Part shown: in pieces, positions 1 through 8,976 of the stretch
How positions within the stretch are numbered: position 1 is the first letter of the stretch
Layout of the letters: each line of letters opens with the position of its first letter
From: Amycolatopsis nivea
GTDB lineage: Bacteria > Actinomycetota > Actinomycetes > Mycobacteriales > Pseudonocardiaceae
Assembly (NCBI RefSeq): GCF_004522235.1
Contig: NZ_SDLT01000021.1
Span: 26,347 to 90,346, forward strand
Reading direction: 5' to 3'
DNA length: 64,000 nt
Position numbers and translations under genes: made by a program
The notes under the pieces: generated by a model
Database searches by the model: none
What the model was told of the DNA's origin: nothing
The model's input: the letters and a program-made list of their open reading frames with translations, nothing else

Positions 1-45
1 GCGCGCATCTGGTGCCTGAATCTGTTTGACGAGGAGGTCCGTTGA
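1..45 (+). CDS. 3' end of an unidentified upstream gene (partial)
   Basis: Reading from base 1, an open frame gives ARIWCLNLFDEEVR and stops at TGA 43-45, which overlaps the TTG of the first repeat mini-ORF (TTGA). The last nine codons (LNLFDEEVR) recur in every 133-bp unit downstream, ending at the same relative place. That suggests the repeat unit spans a former gene junction: the tail of this gene plus the head of the dehydrogenase. Too little is visible to name a family. Confidence 0.4.
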   Translation, partial: ARIWCLNLFDEEVR

Positions 46-152
46 GCCGCGAAGCCTCCGGCCCGGCGCGGGAACCCGTGGTGGCCGCTGCAGTCCGGCG
101 GTTCGTCGGTCGTGCCCCGGCTGATCGAGCCGCAGCGCGCCTGACGTCCTGA
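42..152 (+). pseudogene. Mini-ORF 1, duplicated dehydrogenase N-terminus (36 aa)
   Basis: TTG start at 42 behind GAGGAGG, stop TGA at 150-152. The peptide begins MSREASGPAREPVV and contains ADRAAA, matching the ADRARW region of the real enzyme (MSRETSAPELESVL). It has no catalytic part and is a truncated duplicate. It may still be translated, because its initiation signals are intact. Confidence 0.5.
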
Positions 153-174
153 ACCTGTTTGACGAGGAGGTCCG

Positions 175-285
175 TTGAACCGCAAAGTTTTCGCTCCGGC
201 GCGGGAACCCGTGGTGGCCGCTGCAGTCCGGCGGTTCGTCGGTCGTGCCCCGGCTGATCGAGCCGCAGCGCGCCTGACGTCCTGA
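175..285 (+). pseudogene. Mini-ORF 2, duplicated dehydrogenase N-terminus (36 aa)
   Basis: TTG start at 175, stop TGA at 283-285, 22 nt after the previous stop. The peptide begins MNRKVFAPAREPVV. From the ninth codon on it is identical to mini-ORF 1, which implies a very recent duplication or gene conversion between these two units. Confidence 0.5.
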
Positions 286-307
286 ACCTGTTTGACGAGG
301 AGGTCCG

Positions 308-418
308 TTGAGCCGTGAAGCTTCCGCCCCGGCACGGGAACCCGCGTTGGCCGCCGAAGCCCGGCGGTTCAGCGATCGTGTCCCGGCCAATCGAGCCGCA
401 GCGCACTTGACGTCCTGA
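308..418 (+). pseudogene. Mini-ORF 3, duplicated dehydrogenase N-terminus (36 aa)
   Basis: TTG start at 308, stop TGA at 416-418, 22 nt before the start of the full gene. The peptide begins MSREASAPAREPAL. It differs from copies 1-2 by several amino-acid changes (for example VPANRAAAHLTS at the end) but keeps the same start, length and stop. Confidence 0.5.
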
Positions 419-440
419 ACCTGTTTGACGAGGAGATCCA

Positions 441-1895
441 TTGAGCCGCGAAACTTCCGCCCCGGAACTGGAAAGCGTGCTGGCCGCCGCGGCCGCTGCC
501 GCCCGGCCGTTCGCCGAGAGCACCCCGGCCGACCGGGCCCGGTGGCTGGCCGCAGCCGCGGACGCGCTCGACGCTGCCGCCGAAGAGCTGATTCCGCTGG
601 CGCACCAGGAAACCCGCCTGCCGGCCGCGCCGCGGTTGAAGGGCGAGCTCGCGCGCACCACGTTCCAGCTGCGGCTGTTCGGCGAAGTGCTGCGGGACGG
701 CGAATTCCTGGGCGCGACCGTCGACCACGCTGACCCGGCCTGGCCGATGGGCGCCCGGCCGGACCTGCGCCGGGTGCTTGTGCCGATCGGCCCGGTGCTG
801 GTGTTCGCCGCGAGCAACTTCCCGTTCGCGTTCAGCGTCGCGGGCGGCGACACCGCTTCGGCGCTGGCCGCGGGGTGCCCGGTGGTGCTCAAAGCCCACC
901 CGGGCCACGAAGAACTCTCGACGCGGACCGGCGAGATCGTCGCCCAGGCGTTGACCGCCGCCGGTGCGCCGGAGGGTGCCTTCGCGGTGATCCACGGCGT
1001 CGAACAGGGCGTCACGGCGCTCAAGGACCCGCGGATTTCCGCCGCCGCGTTCACCGGTTCCGTGCCGGGCGGGCGCGCGCTGTTCGACATCGCGGTCTCG
1101 CGGCCGACGCCGATTCCGTTCTACGGCGAGCTGGGCAGCGTCAACCCGGTCGTCGTCACGCCGGGTGCGGTCGCCGCGCGCGGCGAAGCGGTGGCGAAGG
1201 GCTACGCCGGGTCGTTCAGCCTCGGCGCGGGACAGTTCTGCACCAAGCCTGGCCTGCTCTTCCTGCCCGAGGGCCACGGATTGGACGACTCTCTCCGCGA
1301 GGCGGTCAGCGCGGTGGCTCAGCAGGAAATGCTGAACGACCGCATCGCGGCCGGGTTCGCGCAGAAGCTGGCGGACCTGCGTGCGGTGTCCGGCGTCGAA
1401 TCGGTTGTGGAAGGCGCGCAGGACGGCGACGCGTTCACCCCGTCGCTCCTGGCCACCACGGCGAAGGAGTTCCTGGCGGGCGGCGAGGCGGTCCGCGAGG
1501 AGCACTTCGGCCCGGCGTCGCTGATCGTCACCTACTCCGACCAAGCCGAACTGATCGATGTGCTGGACAGCCTCGAACCCGGCCTCACCGCGACGGTCCA
1601 GGGCGAGGACGGCGACGCCGATTTCGTGCGTCCGCTGCTGCCGTCCCTGACCCGCCTGGCCGGACGGCTGCTGTGGAACGACTGGCCGACCGGCGTCACG
1701 GTCAGCTGGGCCCAGCAGCACGGCGGCCCGTACCCGGCGACGACCGCGCCGACCACGACGTCGGTCGGCACCGCCGCGATCGAACGCTTCCTGCGCCCGG
1801 TGGCCTGGCAGAGCTTCCCGGACGCGCTGCTGCCGGAAGCCCTTCAGGAAGCGAACCCGTGGCAGCTGCCGCGCCGTGTCGACGGAGCGCGCTGA
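441..1895 (+). CDS. Aldehyde dehydrogenase, 2-oxoglutarate semialdehyde (2,5-dioxovalerate) type
   Basis: A 484-residue NAD(P)-dependent aldehyde dehydrogenase. The ASNFPFAFSVAGGDTASALA block (about residues 123-143) is characteristic of the 2,5-dioxovalerate dehydrogenase branch, which oxidises 2-oxoglutarate semialdehyde to 2-oxoglutarate at the end of sugar-acid and hydroxyproline breakdown. The general-base Glu is E230 in ELGSVNP and the nucleophile is C267 in GQFCTKP. The TTG start at 441 is chosen because GAGGAGA lies just upstream and the same SD-TTG pair recurs in each upstream repeat. The preceding gene is cut by the window edge, so the pathway is inferred from the family alone. Substrate assignment is probable, not certain. 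Confidence 0.85.
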   Translation: MSRETSAPELESVLAAAAAAARPFAESTPADRARWLAAAADALDAAAEELIPLAHQETRLPAAPRLKGELARTTFQLRLFGEVLRDGEFLGATVDHADPAWPMGARPDLRRVLVPIGPVLVFAASNFPFAFSVAGGDTASALAAGCPVVLKAHPGHEELSTRTGEIVAQALTAAGAPEGAFAVIHGVEQGVTALKDPRISAAAFTGSVPGGRALFDIAVSRPTPIPFYGELGSVNPVVVTPGAVAARGEAVAKGYAGSFSLGAGQFCTKPGLLFLPEGHGLDDSLREAVSAVAQQEMLNDRIAAGFAQKLADLRAVSGVESVVEGAQDGDAFTPSLLATTAKEFLAGGEAVREEHFGPASLIVTYSDQAELIDVLDSLEPGLTATVQGEDGDADFVRPLLPSLTRLAGRLLWNDWPTGVTVSWAQQHGGPYPATTAPTTTSVGTAAIERFLRPVAWQSFPDALLPEALQEANPWQLPRRVDGAR

Positions 1896-1973
1896 GCAGA
1901 CCCCCTCGTGCGCGGCGACCCCGGTTCCAGCCGGGATCGCCACGCACAACCAACCCCACTGGGAGGCACCGTC

Positions 1974-4292
1974 ATGCCCGTGAACCGCAGAACCGCACTG
2001 CGTGGCGGTGCCATCGCCGCCGCGTCGGCCGCGCTCGTCGCCACTGCGCGCCCGGCCTTCGCCGCACCTGCCGCGGATCCGCTGAAGAAGATCGTGGCCG
2101 GCTACCGCGAGCTGCAGACGGGCATCAACCGCCCGTCACCGGAACGCACGGCCGCGCTCAAGAACCTCGGCCGGGTCGCGAAGTCTTACTACGACAGCAT
2201 GTCGGTGTCCGGGAACGGTCCACTGTGGACCGACCTGCCGCTCGGTCCCGGCAGCGACTACACGACGTCGATGTACGCCCGGCTGCGCGCGATCGCCGTC
2301 GACTGGGGGACGCCGGGCAGCACGCTGTCCGGCGATCCGAAGGTGCTCGACGGGATCAAGAAGGCGCTGGAACTGATCTACGCCAGCCAGTACAACCCGC
2401 AGGTCGGCGAGATCGGCAACTGGTACACCTACGAGATCGGCGTCCCGTACTACCTGCTGCACACCCTCGTCACGGTCGCCGACCAGCTGACCGCCGACGA
2501 GCTGGCGCGGTATGTCAGCCCGGTCAAGCGGTTCGTCGGGAACCCGAATCTGCGCGCGAACAACCCGAAGATCGTCGAAACCGGCGCGAACCGAGCGGAC
2601 AAGGCGCTCATCTCCATCGTTTCCGGCGCGCTGATCGGCGACACCGCGTGGATCCGCACCGGCATCGACGCGATCACCGACGTCGCCGGCGGGGGAGCGG
2701 CCAGCGTCCTGGCGAAGCTGGACCGCGCGGCGGGCGACGGTTTCCACGCCGACGGCTCGTTCATCCAGCACGACACTATCCCGTACCCCGGCCACTACGG
2801 CATCGTCCTGCTGACTGCGCTCGCCGGGACGATCCACGTCACCGAAGGCACCGACTACGCGCTGCCGGACGAGCTGAAGCAGAAGGTGTACGCGCTGGTC
2901 GGCGACACGTTCGCGCCGTTCGTGTACGCGGGCGCGCTGATGGAGCCGGTGCGCGGGCGGATGCTGTCGCGGCAGGGCGAAACCGCGCACGACATCGGAC
3001 ATCAGCTGACCGTCGCGACTTTGGTCCTCGCACGGTCGGCGACCGGCCCCGTGCAGTCTGAGCTTTCCGGGCTCGCCGCCAAGTGGATCAAGGAAGGCAC
3101 GTACGCGCCGTTCCTGGAAATCCCCGATCCCGAACGGTTCGCGCCCGGCCCGGACCTCGTCGCGACGCCGGGCATCGAGTTCGCCCAGGAGATGCTCGCC
3201 GGACGCGTGCGGCCCGCACCGATCGTCGCGACGCACCGGATCTTCGGGCAGCAGGACCGGATGGTGCACGTGACCGAGGGCTGGTCCGCGTCGCTCGGCG
3301 TCGGCTCCACGCGGATCTCTCGCTACGAGTCGATCAACGGGATGAACCTGCACGGCTGGCACGTCGGCGACGGGGTGCTGTATCTGTTCCTTCCCAACTC
3401 GAAAGGCCACTACTCGGACGCCTATTGGCCGACTGTCGATCCGGCACTGCTGCCTGGCACGACGGCGAAGGCCGGGCCGCCGGGGCCGCTGGCAGCGACG
3501 CCGTTGACGACGAAAGCGCACGTCGGCGGCGTGCGCTGGGACGCCCGGCACGGCGCGTACGCGATGGATTTCGTCTCCGAAGACGGTTCGCTGACCGCGA
3601 AGAAGTCGTGGTTCTTCACTCCGGCGGGCGTCGTCTGCCTCGGCGCGGGGATCACCGACACGTCCGGGCAGGCGGTCCGGACGACGATCGAAAACCGCAA
3701 CCTCGGCGAGAACGGACGCGGCACGCTGCTGGCCGACGCGCGCGCGGTCGGCGATTCGAGCACGCTGCACCGGCCGCGCTGGCTGCACCTCGACCAGGTC
3801 GGCGGGTATGTCCTGCTCGACAACGCCGAGGTCACCGCCCTGCGCGAAGACCGGACCGGCGCGTGGCGCGACGTCGACACCGGTGCCAACACGAAGGGCA
3901 CCACGACACCGAACACGCGGCGGTACCAGAAGCTGGTGATCGAGCACGGCGCGAAGCCGGTGGACGCGAAGTACGCGTACGCGGTTCTGCCGGGCGCATC
4001 GGTGGTGGGGACGGTCGCGTCGGTGCTCGCGTGGCGCGTGCGGGCCAATACGCCCGCTGTCCAGGCTTTGCGGCTGTGGGATAACACACTGCTCGCAAAC
4101 TTCTACAGTGCGGGTACGGTAGACGAAGTATCCGTTTCAGGACCGGCTTCGGTAGCGCTCGGCCGGAACAGCATCGCTGTTTCCGACCCGACGCAGCTGC
4201 AGGACAGCGTTCGCGTGACGGTGCGGCGGCGCACGGTGGAAGTTCCGCTCAAGGACACCTTCGGCGCCACCAAGGTGGTTTCCCTGCGGTGA
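1974..4292 (+). CDS. Tat-exported polysaccharide lyase family 8 (hyaluronate/xanthan lyase-like)
   Basis: A 772-residue secreted lyase. The ATG at 1974 follows GGGAGG at 1961 and opens a twin-arginine signal (NRRTALRGG, then a hydrophobic stretch ending ARPAFAAPA). The alpha-toroid half carries the PL8 catalytic groups: Asn in TGANRADK (about 206), His/Tyr in YPGHYG (about 273) and Arg in RGRMLSR (about 326). The beta-sandwich half carries the conserved NGMNLHGWHVGDG stretch. PL8 enzymes cleave hyaluronate, chondroitin or xanthan by beta-elimination; which of these is the substrate cannot be read from the sequence. It lies 78 bp after the dehydrogenase on the same strand. Uronate breakdown could link the two, which is inference. 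Confidence 0.88.
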   Translation: MPVNRRTALRGGAIAAASAALVATARPAFAAPAADPLKKIVAGYRELQTGINRPSPERTAALKNLGRVAKSYYDSMSVSGNGPLWTDLPLGPGSDYTTSMYARLRAIAVDWGTPGSTLSGDPKVLDGIKKALELIYASQYNPQVGEIGNWYTYEIGVPYYLLHTLVTVADQLTADELARYVSPVKRFVGNPNLRANNPKIVETGANRADKALISIVSGALIGDTAWIRTGIDAITDVAGGGAASVLAKLDRAAGDGFHADGSFIQHDTIPYPGHYGIVLLTALAGTIHVTEGTDYALPDELKQKVYALVGDTFAPFVYAGALMEPVRGRMLSRQGETAHDIGHQLTVATLVLARSATGPVQSELSGLAAKWIKEGTYAPFLEIPDPERFAPGPDLVATPGIEFAQEMLAGRVRPAPIVATHRIFGQQDRMVHVTEGWSASLGVGSTRISRYESINGMNLHGWHVGDGVLYLFLPNSKGHYSDAYWPTVDPALLPGTTAKAGPPGPLAATPLTTKAHVGGVRWDARHGAYAMDFVSEDGSLTAKKSWFFTPAGVVCLGAGITDTSGQAVRTTIENRNLGENGRGTLLADARAVGDSSTLHRPRWLHLDQVGGYVLLDNAEVTALREDRTGAWRDVDTGANTKGTTTPNTRRYQKLVIEHGAKPVDAKYAYAVLPGASVVGTVASVLAWRVRANTPAVQALRLWDNTLLANFYSAGTVDEVSVSGPASVALGRNSIAVSDPTQLQDSVRVTVRRRTVEVPLKDTFGATKVVSLR

Positions 4293-4302
4293 ACCCGGTT
4301 TT

Positions 4303-4341
4303 CCCCGCCGGGCCGGTGGTTCCCGGCCTGGCCCGGCGGGG
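4303..4341. terminator. GC-rich hairpin after the PL8 gene
   Basis: A perfect 12-bp inverted repeat, CCCCGCCGGGCC (4303-4314) and its complement (4330-4341), with a 15-nt loop, starts 11 bases after the PL8 stop. There is no U-tract, as is common in actinobacteria. Confidence 0.65.
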
Positions 4342-4401
4342 CCCCACTTGATCCGGCCCCGGCCGTAGAGTGGGCGGAGTCGCTTCTCGCGGGGAGGAAT
4401 C

Positions 4402-5871
<1,470 letters not shown>

Positions 5872-5937
5872 TCTGGTGGGCTGTGCTCGATCGTTTGTGA
5901 TTGGTCAGCGGGTGTGCTTTTTGAAGCTCGCCGAAAA

Positions 5938-5989
5938 GGAACCCAGGCTGCTGAACTCGACAGGTCGAGGGTTCGGCAGCCTGGGTTCC
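5938..5989. terminator. Long bidirectional terminator hairpin
   Basis: A 52-nt near-perfect inverted repeat lies between two converging genes (stops at 5871 and 6005). The outer arms, GGAACCCAGGCTGCTGAAC (5938-5956) and 5971-5989, pair over 19 bp with one G-T wobble. The inner CTCGAC/GTCGAG pair extends the stem. It is placed to terminate both genes. Confidence 0.8.
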
Positions 5990-6004
5990 GGGAGTTCGAC
6001 GCGC

Positions 6005-6748
6005 TCACGCCGCTGAGTGAGCCAGCCAGTGGTCGGCCAGGCCGTGGTCGCCAGTGATCGTGATCCGTTCGGCTGACACGCGTCGGGTGAGCGCCAGCAG
6101 GAGGTCTTCGACGGGGCCCGCCAGTGTCACGTCCGCAGCGTCCGTCGCGCGCGTCCACCGGACGCCGTCGGGAGTGCGGGTGATCAGCCAGCCCGCGCCG
6201 TCGCCAGGTCGGAGCTGGAGCGTCTGACCGGTGCCGCGCAGGGCCGAGAAACCCGGTCTCAGGGTCGCCATGACCGGATGGGACAGCATTTCCAGCCACT
6301 CGCTGATCGCGTCGGCCGCGAGGTCTGGTGCCACTGCGAACGCGGTCCCGGTGGCGAAGGCCGCGTCCGCGTGGTGCACCGTCGTGTCGTGGAGCATGCG
6401 GCGCAGCCAGAACGTCGCCGGTCGCGGGCCGAAGTAGGTCCACACTGGACGGTCGGAGGCGGCGACCACCGCCTCGGCGAGGTCCGCGGCGCCCGCTTGG
6501 AGCCAGGCCGACCATTCGCCGGGTGCGCCTGGGTCCGCCTCGAACGGGTCGGGAACTGGAGCCGGGCCGGACCGGATGAGGTCCGCCGCCCAGCGATGGG
6601 CCTGTCCGACGTGACCGGCCAGTATCCGCAGCGGCCACTCCGGGCAGGTGGACACCGGAGCCTCCGGATCCGCGCCGGCGACTGCCTTCGCGAATCCCTC
6701 CGTGTGTTGGTGCAATCCCTGGACAAGTCGTGCGGTGTCGAGATCCAT
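6005..6748 (-). CDS. Maleylpyruvate isomerase-family (mycothiol-dependent, DinB-fold) protein
   Basis: A 247-residue protein of the actinobacterial maleylpyruvate-isomerase N-terminal family. The N-terminal four-helix (DinB/MDMPI) region carries TCPEWPLRILAGHVGQAHRW, with the histidines expected to bind metal. The C-terminal half resembles the MDMPI C-terminal domain. Such proteins are thought to use mycothiol for isomerisation or conjugation, but most are uncharacterised. The ATG at 6748 (MDLDTARLVQ) is preferred to upstream in-frame codons because it fits the family N-terminus. It is divergent from the MerR gene with only 44 bp between starts, so it is probably its regulatory target. Confidence 0.75.
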   Translation of the reverse strand: MDLDTARLVQGLHQHTEGFAKAVAGADPEAPVSTCPEWPLRILAGHVGQAHRWAADLIRSGPAPVPDPFEADPGAPGEWSAWLQAGAADLAEAVVAASDRPVWTYFGPRPATFWLRRMLHDTTVHHADAAFATGTAFAVAPDLAADAISEWLEMLSHPVMATLRPGFSALRGTGQTLQLRPGDGAGWLITRTPDGVRWTRATDAADVTLAGPVEDLLLALTRRVSAERITITGDHGLADHWLAHSAA

Positions 6749-6760
6749 GGCCGTACCGTA

Positions 6761-6785
6761 GGAACTCCACCCGGCTGGAGGTTCC
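6761..6785. promoter_or_regulatory. Candidate MerR operator between divergent genes
   Basis: Imperfect dyad GGAACTCCA (6761-6769) and TGGAGGTTCC (6776-6785), with one unpaired base, fills the 44-bp gap between the two divergent starts. MerR proteins bind dyads of this size within the spacer of the promoters they control. The right arm also supplies the GGAGG Shine-Dalgarno of the MerR gene. Confidence 0.5.
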
Positions 6786-6792
6786 ATCGGAA

Positions 6793-7683
6793 GTGACCGG
6801 CGACACACTCGGGATCGGCGACCTGGCGCGGCGCACCGGCGTGCCCGTCCGCACGATCCGCTTTTACTGCGACGAGGGACTGCTGACGCCCGTGCGCAGC
6901 GCCGGCGGACACCGCCGATTCGACCCGGCGGACGTCAACCGCCTCGTCCTGGTGCGGCGCTTGCGCGGACTCGGGCTGAGCTTGAAGTCGATCATGGACG
7001 TCCTCGCCGGAGAACGTTCCCTTTCCGACGCCGTGTCCGCAGAGCGCGCCGCATTGGACCGCGAGCTGACGACGCTGGCCTGGCGATGCTCAGCCCTCCG
7101 CGCCGTCGAGGAGTCGCCGCCCGCCGACCGCGCCGCCCGGCTCGAGCTGCTGTCCGTCGCCACGGACGGCTTCGCCGCGCATGCGGCCCTGGTCCGCCTT
7201 TGGCACCCGATGGCCACCGGTGCCGTTCCGCCGGACACGGCAGACATGTTCCTCGCTGCGAGCGCGCCGCGGCCTCCCGAACTGCCGACGCCGGAGCAGG
7301 TCGTCGCCTACGCCGAGTTAGTGCTGCTCGCCGCCGATCGCGCGTTCGCCGCCCGGCTGCGGGCGAGCGCACTGGTCACTCATCTGGGCGCTCTCCACGA
7401 AGGCGTCGGCGAGGCCTGCGAACTGGCGGCCCCGCAGGTAGCGGCCGGATCCGAGCCGGAACCAGGACCGGCACTCGACCGGTTCGCCGCAGCCCACGCT
7501 GCCGCGTCCGGCACCCGCGACACCCCGGAGTTCCGCTGCACACTGCGACGGCGCACCGCTGGCGATCGGCATCCGCAGGTGCGCCGCTATTGGCGTCTCG
7601 CGGGCGAGATCACTGGAGAAGCCGCGCCGGTCGGGGTCGCGCATACCTGGCTGCTTGACGCGCTGGACCGCTCGGCCGGCTGA
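6793..7683 (+). CDS. MerR-family transcriptional regulator
   Basis: A 296-residue regulator. The N-terminal winged helix-turn-helix is clear: LGIGDLARRTGVPVRTIRFYCDEGLL followed by HRRFDPADVNRL (residues 5-50), then the dimerisation helix. The C-terminal part of about 200 residues is Ala-rich and helical and matches no effector domain I recognise; it could sense a ligand. The GTG at 6793 lies 10 nt after GGAGG (6777-6781). It is divergent from the DinB-fold enzyme, the usual MerR/target arrangement. Confidence 0.85.
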   Translation: MTGDTLGIGDLARRTGVPVRTIRFYCDEGLLTPVRSAGGHRRFDPADVNRLVLVRRLRGLGLSLKSIMDVLAGERSLSDAVSAERAALDRELTTLAWRCSALRAVEESPPADRAARLELLSVATDGFAAHAALVRLWHPMATGAVPPDTADMFLAASAPRPPELPTPEQVVAYAELVLLAADRAFAARLRASALVTHLGALHEGVGEACELAAPQVAAGSEPEPGPALDRFAAAHAAASGTRDTPEFRCTLRRRTAGDRHPQVRRYWRLAGEITGEAAPVGVAHTWLLDALDRSAG

Positions 7684-7697
7684 GATTTCTCGAGCGG

Positions 7698-7726
7698 GAA
7701 ACGTGTCGGCTCGCGCGACGCGTTTC
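7698..7726. terminator. Hairpin between convergent genes
   Basis: GAAACGTGTCG (7698-7708) pairs with CGACGCGTTTC (7716-7726) over 11 bp with one wobble and a 7-nt loop. It lies 14 bp after the MerR stop and about 90 bp from the end of the converging VWA gene. Confidence 0.6.
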
Positions 7727-7815
7727 GCTGGGCTGGACGGACCAGCGAGCGGGGGTTCGCTCCCTAGCCCGCGCTCGCCGAACCGTTCCCGGCGGAAGAG
7801 GCTAGGCGCGCCGGG

Positions 7816-8976
7816 TCATTGAGCGGTCTCCGAGGCGGCCCATCGGGACAAGTCCTCCCTTCGGAGTGCGGCGGCCATCAGATCCGGGAAAAGGTCTGGC
7901 GTGCAGGCGAAAGCGGGCACCCCCAGTTCGCTGAGCGCGGCCGCGTTCTCGTGGTCGTAGAACGGCGCTCCCGAGTCCGACAGTGCCAGCAGCGTGACCA
8001 CTTGCACTCCGGATCCCACCAGGTCTGCGACTCGGCGCAGCAGATCGTCTCGTAATCCGCCTTCGTACAGGTCGCTGATCAGCACCAGGAGGGTTTGTTC
8101 GGGGCGTTCCACGAGTCCTTGGCAGTACGCCAATGCGCGGTTGATGTCGGTGCCGCCGCCTAGTTGGGTGCCGAAGAGGACGTCGACCGGGTCGTCCAGG
8201 TGGTCGGACAGGTCGGCGACCGCCGTGTCGAACGCGACGAATTTCGTGCTCAGGGCGCGCATCGAGGCCAGCGCCGCGCCGAAAACGCCTGAGTACACCA
8301 CGGATTCTGCCATTGAGCCGGACTGGTCGACCGCGAGGATCACGTCGCGGCGGACGCTTTGTTCTCGGCGGCCGAAGCCGAAAAGCTGTTCGGGCACAAT
8401 GGTTTTCAGCTTGGGGGAGTAGTGCTTCAGGTTCCGGCGGACGGTGCGGTCCCAGTCGATGTCCGCGCCTCGGGGGCGTTGGGTGCGGGCGGCACGGTCC
8501 AGTGCACCGCGGACTGCTGCTCGGGTGCGTTCGGCTAGGCGTTCCTCCAGCTCGGTGACGACTTTGCGTACGACGGTGCGTGCGGTTTCCTTCGTCTCCT
8601 CGGGCAGGACGTTGTTGAGGGACAACAGGGTGCCGACCAGGTGGACGTCCGGTTCCACGGCGCTGAGCAGTTCCGGTTCCAGCAGCATCCGGGTTATGCC
8701 CAAGCGGTCTACGGCGTCGCGTTGCATGACTTGGACTACGGAGCCGGGGAAGTACTTCCGGATGTCTCCGAGCCAGCGCGCGACTCGTGGCGCGGAGGCT
8801 TGCAAGCCGCCGCTGCGGTCGCCGCTGCTGCGGGAGTTTTTGGGGCGCTCGTCGTAGAGAGCGGCCAGCACGTTGTCGACGCCGGTGTCTCCTTCGGACA
8901 GTGCGTGGCCGGTGCCGTCGGAATCTCCGCCCAGCACTAGGCGCCAGCGGCGGAGGCGTTCGGGGTCGGTGGTCAC
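7816..8976 (-). CDS. VWA-domain protein, last gene of the AAA+/VWA operon
   Basis: A 386-residue cytosolic protein. The N-terminal half is a helical region that includes LGITRMLLEPELL and a charged helix around 125-160. The C-terminal von Willebrand A domain has a complete metal site: DQSGS at 217-221, then GGGTDINRAL and LISDLYEGG. VWA proteins paired with MoxR-type ATPases usually act as adaptors for chaperone- or chelatase-like remodelling of a client. The GTG start at 8976 overlaps the TGA of the upstream DUF5682 gene (GTGA), so translation is probably coupled. There is no signal peptide. Confidence 0.85.
   Translation of the reverse strand: MTTDPERLRRWRLVLGGDSDGTGHALSEGDTGVDNVLAALYDERPKNSRSSGDRSGGLQASAPRVARWLGDIRKYFPGSVVQVMQRDAVDRLGITRMLLEPELLSAVEPDVHLVGTLLSLNNVLPEETKETARTVVRKVVTELEERLAERTRAAVRGALDRAARTQRPRGADIDWDRTVRRNLKHYSPKLKTIVPEQLFGFGRREQSVRRDVILAVDQSGSMAESVVYSGVFGAALASMRALSTKFVAFDTAVADLSDHLDDPVDVLFGTQLGGGTDINRALAYCQGLVERPEQTLLVLISDLYEGGLRDDLLRRVADLVGSGVQVVTLLALSDSGAPFYDHENAAALSELGVPAFACTPDLFPDLMAAALRREDLSRWAASETAQ

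Larger units (their letters stand above)
15..546 (+). repeat. Four 133-bp tandem copies of a gene-start module
   Basis: Units begin at 15, 148, 281 and 414, exactly 133 bp apart. Each contains a strong Shine-Dalgarno (GAGGAGG in copies 1-3, GAGGAGA in copy 4), a TTG start inside a TTGA stop/start overlap, and about 36 codons related to the N-terminus of the dehydrogenase that starts in copy 4 at 441. Copies 1 and 2 are identical over most of their length, copy 3 is diverged and copy 4 most diverged, with three extra codons. 133 is not a multiple of 3, so the copies are not one long ORF: each mini-ORF stops before the next start. This looks like repeated tandem duplication of a gene junction. 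Confidence 0.9.

Noticed and set aside
15..546. CRISPR array interpretation of the 133-bp repeats
   Set aside because: The units are contiguous without unique spacers, far longer than CRISPR repeats, and there are no cas genes.
369..1949. Long minus-strand open frame (526 codons) opposite the dehydrogenase
   Set aside because: It is Arg/Gly-rich and motif-free, and the plus strand carries complete catalytic motifs. It is a shadow frame of GC-rich DNA.
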